This document shows, one piece after another, positions 60,001 to 64,000 of a stretch of DNA of 64,000 nucleotides (its first letter is position 1; every line of letters starts with the position of its first letter). The position numbers and the translations under genes were made by a program. Source of the stretch: Blautia sp. GTDB lineage: Bacteria; Bacillota; Clostridia; Lachnospirales; Lachnospiraceae. The stretch is taken from NCBI GenBank assembly GCA_023663685.1, contig JAMPHB010000001.1, forward strand, positions 41,766 to 105,765, written 5' to 3'. A model generated the notes under the pieces. That model made no database searches, was not told where the DNA came from, and saw only the letters and a program-made list of their open reading frames with translations.

Positions 60001-61856
60001 GTGATGATCTGCTGGATGCGGGAAGCGGAAGGGATTTTCTGTACGGCGGAGCCGGAGATGATACCTATATATTTGACAGGGATTATGGCTGCAATGTTGT
60101 GTCGGACGAAGAGGGCGTGAGCATTGTCCGGCTGGCGGAGGAGCTTACAGAGGACGATATTGACGTTGTTTTACTGGGTGAAAATGCTGTCATCTCTGTC
60201 CGGGATACGCAGGATAAGATGATTCTGACCGGCTACCGGAATAACCCGGAAGCGTTTCTGCTCGAGGCAGGAGAACAGAGGAGCTATGTGCGCGACCGCG
60301 TGACAGAGGCCGGAGAGGAATATCTGACGGGAACTGTGCAGGGGGACTACATGGAAAACAATGGAAGTCTTTTTGTGGCAGGAGACAGTGGCGAAGATCG
60401 CATAATTGGAACAGACGCGGATGAGTGGATCTTCGGCGATGCGGGCAATGACCAGCTTCTGTCAGGAAATGGAAATGATGTTATATTTGCAGGAAGCGGA
60501 GACGATTATGTAAACGGTGGAGATGGAGATGATTTCATAGACGGCGGAAGTGGACATGACTTTTTGGACGGTGGAAACGGAAATGACTGTTATAGCTTTT
60601 CTGTAGGCGCGGGCATGGATTCTGTTAAGGACAGTCAGGGAAATAATGCGATTATCTTTGGCGAGGGTCTGACAGTTGACACACTTACGGTAAAGCACTC
60701 CAACTGGAATGATTTGAAACTGATTTTTGACAGCGGGGATACACTCACCCTGAAAGACTACTGTGTCAATGAGGAAGCGAGAAGCTATATACTTGTATTC
60801 GCGGATGGAACGATTGTAAAGGCGGCCGCCCAAAACAGCCCATTGAAAAATATTCAGGGCGAGGACAACGGGGAGTACATGGACGATATTTACGACGATG
60901 GAGTGAGCCTGAATGGAGAAGATGGAAATGACAATCTGGTCGGCGGAGATACGGGGGATCATCTGTCCGGCGGAAAGGGCGATGACCGTCTGATTGGAAA
61001 TGCGGGCGACGATATTTTAGATGGCGGTGAAGGAAATGATTATCTGGAAGGCGGAGCCGGGAATGATACATATATTTTTGGAAGCGGATACGGTACGGAT
61101 ACAATTAGTGATGGGGAGGGAATGAATACCATTATGATCCATGATTATTACCCCAGCCAGATTAAAGCGTACCGCACGAACTGGAATAACATTACCATCA
61201 CCTTTGAAAATGCCAAGGACAGTATTGTGATTGAGGGCTTTTGCGTGGCAGAGGCAAACCGGAATTATAAGCTGGTATTTGACAATGGGGCAAGCTTCTA
61301 CGCAGATGCATACCAGAGTCCTTTGCGCACCTTCTACGGAAATGATGAGGCAGAGTCAATTTTCGCGATGGACGACATGGGAGTTACCATTTTCTCCGAG
61401 GGAGGAAACGACTATGTCAGCGGAGGAAACGGAAATGACATGCTGTATGGCGGAGCCGGAGATGACCAGCTGTGGGCAAACGGCGGTGATGATATACTGG
61501 ACGGAGGATCCGGAAATGACATGCTGTACGGCGGAGCCGGAGATGACACCTATATCTATGACAGTGGATACGGTGTGGATAATCTGATTGATTCGGAGGG
61601 AATCCATACACTTTCCTTCGGCGCTGGCGTGACCGCAGACCAGCTGGCATTTGAACGAACCAACTGGAATAATCTCACCATTACCCTCGCGGGGACAGAT
61701 GGAAGGGATCAGATTGTCATATGGGATTTCTTTGTGAATGAGAATTGCCGCGCATGGAATATCACGTTTGCAGACGGCACGGAGTTTGCGTATGACAGCG
61801 AAGAGAATCCGCTGGTATCCGTATATCTGGAAAAGAAAAATTTAAACCGCTTGTAA
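57078..61856 (+). CDS. Secreted RTX-repeat protein with PD-(D/E)xK-like N-terminal motifs
   Basis: This 1592-residue protein uses the ATG at 57078 behind aatggagg. A Sec signal peptide ends near VQA-QT (residue 31). Residues about 60-210 contain FADLG (Asp117), YLWEVKP (Glu134, Lys136) and QLAKY (Gln153, Tyr157), the D-ExK-Q pattern of restriction-endonuclease-fold toxin domains. A charged DKDND linker and two hydrophobic stretches (about 275-345) follow. EF-hand-like loops (LDRNKNGNIDDG, DENQDQVVDAED, IDADHNGKSEAGE) occupy about 405-530, as in many RTX proteins. Five blocks of GGxGxD nonapeptides lie at about 795-835, 920-1000, 1108-1172, 1275-1333 and 1435-1495, separated by haemolysin-repeat-associated strands (VIWDFFVNENC). 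No type I secretion genes are nearby. Nuclease activity is inferred. Confidence 0.88.
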   Translation: MKMKQRWKQWIAIILVITISLTSVPVTQVQAQTTDSQAITDMLLEEVLEAMEDAESSEVQKNKWNKAIYKDYLAWNYFHIKVQKQICADYGDMVKKEVEIQYKDETGNLTGKKGFADLGITTEEDGKTITYLWEVKPQSYRNSPAKRLKAQAQLAKYVGADTNFETGGHQIESGVAESSFTLDRGTYYEDIHYKIPYTVEDDGLIFYEFERTSKKRDKEDKDGVALGKEQEKDKDNDKDNDNDQNNSSKPPIKFPGKDEALDDVASSEKPGVDIGEDILTIILLCDLAVGIKAACDVVDSNPNTANSASTTISQMCVPIITTLTLYLANPEQVSAAEVDSAIYDLSLLIDVFGGDEATELLMQMFEENDEEMIEDLIRLLQGENAEYEEAGEAQPPRDPLIIDLGEKGIRLHNVKNGVYFDLDSNGFAEKTAWIDTEDGFLALDRNKNGNIDDGRELFGDQVILQDGTTSASGFEALAELDENQDQVVDAEDSAFASLLVWIDADHNGKSEAGELHTLKELGIVSISLAHEEKDIVDEETGTRIAESAAVILQTAEGKQGVTEISEFWFPVNSSDTTHGGNVTAGDVPDLGTAIQQDESGELYALCCAFAESDDIAYRRFCTKEILYYLTGASDLNPDSRGGNIDARDLKVIEKFMGRKFEGVGGTNPNVNAASILKGIYARIEDDYYNILNQYAKFGAYLKLTFEYEDENGDTKLNYQPLSLLIQRKLENGGNADALIYDLGMYLSAYDSIHGTKYYDEFSREYAEISGHCRDIVSLSASGFTYMGTADNDSYIGTGANEFVSGRDGDDVLSGGGGTDYLSGGNGNDTYIFTVGSGRDTITDASGQNTICFQGLNPGDLLVTGTRGNDVTVRIKGTNDALTIQDFCEAEEYQDFILEFSKVRLHVWDSDSPFRYICGEAGDDTLKAVLDNSAVYGMDGNDTLYGKDGNDVLYGNGGSDTLFAEGGDDVLYGGEGDDLLDAGSGRDFLYGGAGDDTYIFDRDYGCNVVSDEEGVSIVRLAEELTEDDIDVVLLGENAVISVRDTQDKMILTGYRNNPEAFLLEAGEQRSYVRDRVTEAGEEYLTGTVQGDYMENNGSLFVAGDSGEDRIIGTDADEWIFGDAGNDQLLSGNGNDVIFAGSGDDYVNGGDGDDFIDGGSGHDFLDGGNGNDCYSFSVGAGMDSVKDSQGNNAIIFGEGLTVDTLTVKHSNWNDLKLIFDSGDTLTLKDYCVNEEARSYILVFADGTIVKAAAQNSPLKNIQGEDNGEYMDDIYDDGVSLNGEDGNDNLVGGDTGDHLSGGKGDDRLIGNAGDDILDGGEGNDYLEGGAGNDTYIFGSGYGTDTISDGEGMNTIMIHDYYPSQIKAYRTNWNNITITFENAKDSIVIEGFCVAEANRNYKLVFDNGASFYADAYQSPLRTFYGNDEAESIFAMDDMGVTIFSEGGNDYVSGGNGNDMLYGGAGDDQLWANGGDDILDGGSGNDMLYGGAGDDTYIYDSGYGVDNLIDSEGIHTLSFGAGVTADQLAFERTNWNNLTITLAGTDGRDQIVIWDFFVNENCRAWNITFADGTEFAYDSEENPLVSVYLEKKNLNRL
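59480..61560 (+). repeat. Five blocks of RTX calcium-binding repeats
   Basis: Recurrent DNA units such as ggcggagccggagatgac encode GG-x-G-x-D-x-U nonapeptides (YGGAGDDTY, SGGNGNDTY, DGGEGNDYL). Each block ends with a DTYIF-type strand and a 70-100-residue spacer. The units bind Ca and fold into parallel beta rolls in known RTX proteins. Confidence 0.92.
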
Positions 61857-61887
61857 TAATTGCACAATGAAAACTGTATATTGTAAT

Positions 61888-61915
61888 TGCCTGACACGGA
61901 AATGTGTGCTATACT
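61888..61915 (+). promoter_or_regulatory. Extended -10 promoter of the type I toxin mRNA
   Basis: TTGCCT (61888-61893) and TATACT (61910-61915) are 16 bp apart, with a TGc extension just before the -10. A leader of about 90 nt then precedes the toxin ATG. Confidence 0.65.
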
Positions 61916-62014
61916 CCATTCATGGAAAACCATAGAGCCAAAGGCGGCTTTACCCCTCTTGTTTTTTCGGAGGGTTCAGGCAGCCCTCCAGACGAAAGAA
62001 AGGAGGGCGATGCA

Positions 62015-62110
62015 ATGTACGTTACATATCAGGATTTAATCCAGATTGGAATACTCATTGTTGCCCTTGCTAATTTGATTTATCAGGTTTACAAGGGAAA
62101 AAGGAAATAG
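62015..62110 (+). CDS. Holin-like / Fst-type type I toxin peptide (31 residues)
   Basis: A 31-residue membrane peptide starts at the ATG at 62015 behind aaaggaggg: MYVTYQDLIQIGILIVALAN, then LIYQVYKGKRK. A short polar head, one hydrophobic helix and a basic tail fit the putative holin-like toxin/Fst group, which damages the membrane when over-produced. The leader contains a repeat related to the candidate antisense RNA encoded opposite. The gene ends in a hairpin that can terminate both transcripts. Confidence 0.75.
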   Translation: MYVTYQDLIQIGILIVALANLIYQVYKGKRK

Positions 62111-62137
62111 CCGCCACTATTCGGAGTAGTGACGGCT
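62109..62137. terminator. Bidirectional terminator shared by toxin mRNA and antisense RNA
   Basis: agccgccacta pairs with tagtgacggct (one mismatch) around a TTCGGAG-like loop, overlapping the toxin stop. A second small hairpin (gacatt-gtaa-aatgtc) follows at 62139-62154. Confidence 0.7.
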
Positions 62138-62206
62138 TGACATTGTAAAATGTCGTAGTTTGTTATTATGATGGGTAGAGCCGCTTCTATGGCTTTCCCT
62201 TTTCTG
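62110..62206 (-). ncRNA. Candidate antisense antitoxin RNA of the type I system
   Basis: A minus-strand promoter is visible (TTGCGC 62240-62235, 17 bp, TATATT 62217-62212, with a TGc extension). An RNA of about 95 nt would run toward the toxin gene and end at the shared hairpin. It contains gccatagaagcggctctaccc-like sequence related to the toxin leader (catagagcc and ggcggctttaccc). The convergent layout resembles the par/Fst system. Pairing details need folding. Confidence 0.5.
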
Positions 62207-62211
62207 TCTAT

Positions 62212-62240
62212 AATATAGCATATCCGGCAGCAGAGCGCAA
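62212..62240 (-). promoter_or_regulatory. Promoter of the candidate antisense RNA
   Basis: Minus strand TTGCGC and TATATT with 17-bp spacing and an extended -10 TG; no protein-coding frame follows on that strand before the terminator. Confidence 0.5.
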
Positions 62241-62297
62241 GAGAAAAACGCACGTTTCTTCTACGCTGTTTTTCTTGATAATCTTAATCTATTGCTT

Positions 62298-62660
62298 TCA
62301 GTGGAAGCGGCATTCCTTTGTGAGTTCACAAAACAGTGCTTCCGCAGTCCAGAATACATTGCTGGGTGTAATGACCGCCTTGCGTCCGACAGGACTTAGG
62401 GCGGTCTTTTTGTATGCGTCGAGAAAAGCATCTACCTGATTAGAATTCATGCCGGAGAAAACCAGCATCTCTGCAGAAAAGGGCATAGAAGCGCCTGCTT
62501 TTTCACGGGAAAAGCCCTGCACGCCTGCGAGGTAGCCGAGTTTTTGGGAGTAATCCTTCGGTGAAATATTTTTTCTTTGGATGCCAAGCTGCACGCAGAT
62601 TTTTTGTACGGCAGCGTCTTTTTGGGGATCCAGCTGAAAGGTCAGTATAATCTGGCTCAT
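62298..62660 (-). CDS. DUF3783 family protein
   Basis: This 120-residue cytosolic protein starts at the ATG at 62660 behind aaggagcg. The C-terminal half carries the family pattern: MLVFSGMNSNQVDAFLDAYK, then SPVGRKAVITPSNVFWTAEA and LFCELTKECRFH. The N-terminal half (VQKICVQLGIQRKNISPKDY) is helical. Function is unknown. It stands alone between the antisense RNA promoter and the PIN fragment. Confidence 0.85.
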   Translation of the reverse strand: MSQIILTFQLDPQKDAAVQKICVQLGIQRKNISPKDYSQKLGYLAGVQGFSREKAGASMPFSAEMLVFSGMNSNQVDAFLDAYKKTALSPVGRKAVITPSNVFWTAEALFCELTKECRFH

Positions 62661-62720
62661 GTGCGCTCCTTTGCCGTAACAGCATATTTATTCTGCAAAC
62701 AATCTTCAAAACCTATAAAC

Positions 62721-62885
62721 TCACTTATCTCTTTCATCAAAACATCTCTCCCAGAACTCTGCCGGTGTCAAAATCTCTGGCTTTTCAACATCGACATCCA
62801 TAAAATCAGTATCTCCAGTTACAAGTATATCCACATCTTCCAGTATTGCTGTATAAAGAACCGGATAATCTTTCACATATTCGCA
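62721..62885 (-). pseudogene. C-terminal fragment of a PIN-domain (VapC-like) toxin
   Basis: The minus strand encodes CEYVKDYPVLYTAILEDVDI, then LVTGDTDFMDVDVEKPEILT and PAEFWERCFDERDK before a stop. This is the end of a PIN ribonuclease (conserved TGDTDF). The first 80 or so residues, including the initial catalytic Asp, are absent, and the fragment begins directly after the AbrB-type gene stop in another frame. A deletion inside the toxin gene is the simplest explanation. Confidence 0.75.
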
Positions 62886-62886
62886 A

Positions 62887-63144
62887 TTATTCCACCGTTT
62901 TTTCCTTCCGTATCTCCTTAATCAACGCCATGACATCTGCATCTGTCTCTAAGCCAAGCCTCTCCGCTTCTCCTGCAAATGCAGTTTGAGCTTCTCTCAG
63001 AGCTTCCATAGAAGAATTTGTCAAATATACTCGTCCCGATTCCTCCAAAAAAAGAACTTTACTCCCCTCTTTAATGCCTAACTTTTTTCTAATCTCTATT
63101 GGTATTGTAATCTGTCCTTTTGATGTAACCTTTGCAAGTTCCAT
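62887..63144 (-). CDS. AbrB/MazE-type antitoxin of a broken PIN system
   Basis: This 85-residue protein starts at the ATG at 63144 behind ggagg. The swapped-hairpin DNA-binding domain is clear (MELAKVTSKGQITIPIEIRK, then KLGIKEGSKVLFLEESGRVY). The helical C-terminal half (EALREAQTAFAGEAERLGLE, DADVMALIKEIRKE) is the usual toxin-binding part. The cognate PIN gene downstream survives only as a fragment, so this antitoxin may be left over and free to repress its own promoter only. Confidence 0.88.
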   Translation of the reverse strand: MELAKVTSKGQITIPIEIRKKLGIKEGSKVLFLEESGRVYLTNSSMEALREAQTAFAGEAERLGLETDADVMALIKEIRKEKTVE

Positions 63145-63234
63145 AAAACAACCTCCATTCAGCACATTCCTTACCTGCTTTTATTATAGCTGTTTTTCTT
63201 CATACTATCAATTTTCTTTTGGTAAAGTATATCC

Positions 63235-63576
63235 TCATTGCTCTTTCAACATTGTTTCAAATAAAAAATCTTCTTCTATTCCCGTGCTCTGGTATTGGAC
63301 ATTATTATCGCTGCGTTGATCTATGGCGCTGGAAAGCTGCGAGACCTTGAAAGCAATCACAATAAATTCTGCCAGTGCAAGCGGAATACACAGCAGTACT
63401 ATCCCGACGATAAGTCCGGCTTTTTTGGGCGGCATCCCCCGCTTTTTCGCGGCGTGTCTTTTGACGAGGGAGACAATTAAAATAATGAGCCCGGTCAGGG
63501 CAATCACACTTAAAATACATATACAAATCAGTAGAAATATAGTAAGATACACAAACAGCATGGATACAAGAGCCAT
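63235..63576 (-). CDS. Small membrane protein, unknown function
   Basis: This 113-residue protein starts at the ATG at 63576 behind aaaggagg. Two long hydrophobic stretches form about three helices (YLTIFLLICICILSVIALTG, LIILIVSLV; AGLIVGIVLLCIPLALAEFI) around a basic loop (KRHAAKKRGMPPKK). The tail is polar. No family is recognised with certainty. Confidence 0.7.
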   Translation of the reverse strand: MALVSMLFVYLTIFLLICICILSVIALTGLIILIVSLVKRHAAKKRGMPPKKAGLIVGIVLLCIPLALAEFIVIAFKVSQLSSAIDQRSDNNVQYQSTGIEEDFLFETMLKEQ

Positions 63577-63793
63577 ACAAATCCTCCTTTGTGCGCTTTA
63601 CGCTTATTCTACCATAATCCCGGCTGTCAGGCTATAGTAATTTTGCATTCATAAAGTTTTGTATTGTCTTATAATGCTTTTAAAAGTATAATAGTGGATA
63701 AGAAACGAGTAAATAAAATAAAAAAATCACAAGAGCAGATAGAAACAGAAGAAGAATTGATGTTTTGTTAAAGAAAACCTGGGAGATAAGCGT

Positions 63794-64000
63794 ATGAATT
63801 CAATTGTGTTTGTAGATACAGAGGTCAGTCCTGCAAGCAAAGAGGTGCTGGATTACGGAGCGGCGTTTGACCGCCGCATTCAGATTCATACGGGGTCTCG
63901 GAAGGCGTTTACGGAATTTATCTCCCGCAACCGCTCCGGCGATATCTGCTATGCCTGCGGGCACAATATCGTGCACCACGATGCCGGATATATCGGCGGG
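63794..64000 (+). CDS. DEDD-type exonuclease domain, probably start of a RecQ-like helicase (partial)
   Basis: The gene begins at the ATG at 63794 and runs off the window (69 codons visible). MNSIVFVDTEVSPASKEVLD has the DxE of exonuclease motif I, and CGHNIVHHDAGYIGG has the N...HD of motif II. This is a DnaQ-like 3'-5' exonuclease fold. In Lachnospiraceae similar N-termini belong to long RecQ-family helicases, but the helicase part lies beyond the window, so that identity is an inference. Confidence 0.7.
   Translation, partial: MNSIVFVDTEVSPASKEVLDYGAAFDRRIQIHTGSRKAFTEFISRNRSGDICYACGHNIVHHDAGYIGG

Noticed and set aside
57078..61856. Type I secretion genes expected for an RTX protein
   Set aside because: No ABC exporter or membrane fusion gene adjoins; the signal peptide points to Sec export. 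The MacB/FtsX pair at 37 kb is distant and of another type.

Overview
The window looks like chromosome from a Clostridia bacterium, most likely a Lachnospiraceae-type gut anaerobe. This is inferred from gene content and signals: strong GGAGG ribosome binding sites, sigma-A promoters with 16-18 bp spacers, a T-box leader on metG, a CarD-family regulator, an AI-2E-family permease, DUF4173/DUF2975/DUF3783 families and a two-domain PPK2. Most core genes are moderately GC-rich. Several accessory genes (about 29.5-33.8 kb, and the GH51 gene at 34.8-36.7 kb) are visibly more AT-rich.

Layout. 0-2 kb: a secreted Ig-like surface protein. 2-5.2 kb: a coiled-coil protein coupled to an OmpR-type two-component system. 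5.2-8.9 kb: an aconitase-family hydratase with an AI-2E-family permease. 8.9-17 kb: a TPR-AAA ATPase, glycogen branching enzyme, a CarD regulator, polyphosphate:AMP phosphotransferase and an M23 endopeptidase. 17-24.4 kb: a small unknown protein, a DUF234-type ATPase, a hybrid histidine kinase and a GH3 lipoprotein. 24.7-28.7 kb: a methionine T-box, metG, a NUDIX protein, a small coiled-coil protein and a TatD nuclease. 28.7-36.7 kb: an AIM24 protein, an AT-rich islet (solitary adenine methyltransferase, broken phosphatase, DUF6518 protein, orphan antitoxin), rsmA and a GH51 arabinofuranosidase. 36.8-45.2 kb: a MacB/FtsX-type ABC exporter behind a palindromic operator, bifunctional homocysteine methyltransferase/MTHFR, an orphan AbiEi-like protein, an M23-like (possibly SpoIIQ) protein and a DEAD-box helicase. 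45.2-48.4 kb: a DUF2975/XRE/DUF4173 operon and a hicA operon whose antitoxin is a HicB-Panacea fusion. 48.5-52.9 kb: a second hybrid kinase paired with a solute-binding lipoprotein.

The most striking locus is 53.1-61.9 kb. A cyclic-di-GMP-I (GEMM) riboswitch followed by an intrinsic terminator sits before five tandem paralogous genes (DUF4304-like, about 246 residues each, with near-identical ends and variable middles). These are followed by a 1592-residue Sec-exported protein that carries a PD-(D/E)xK-like motif set right after the signal peptide, an EF-hand-like segment and five blocks of RTX calcium-binding repeats. The arrangement suggests a c-di-GMP-controlled secreted effector with an expanding array of partner or immunity proteins. 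The function is inferred; the riboswitch, the array and the repeats are directly visible.

The right end holds an Fst/holin-like type I toxin with a convergent candidate antisense RNA, a DUF3783 protein, an AbrB-type antitoxin whose PIN partner is reduced to a fragment, a small membrane protein and the 5' part of a DEDD-exonuclease gene that runs off the window.
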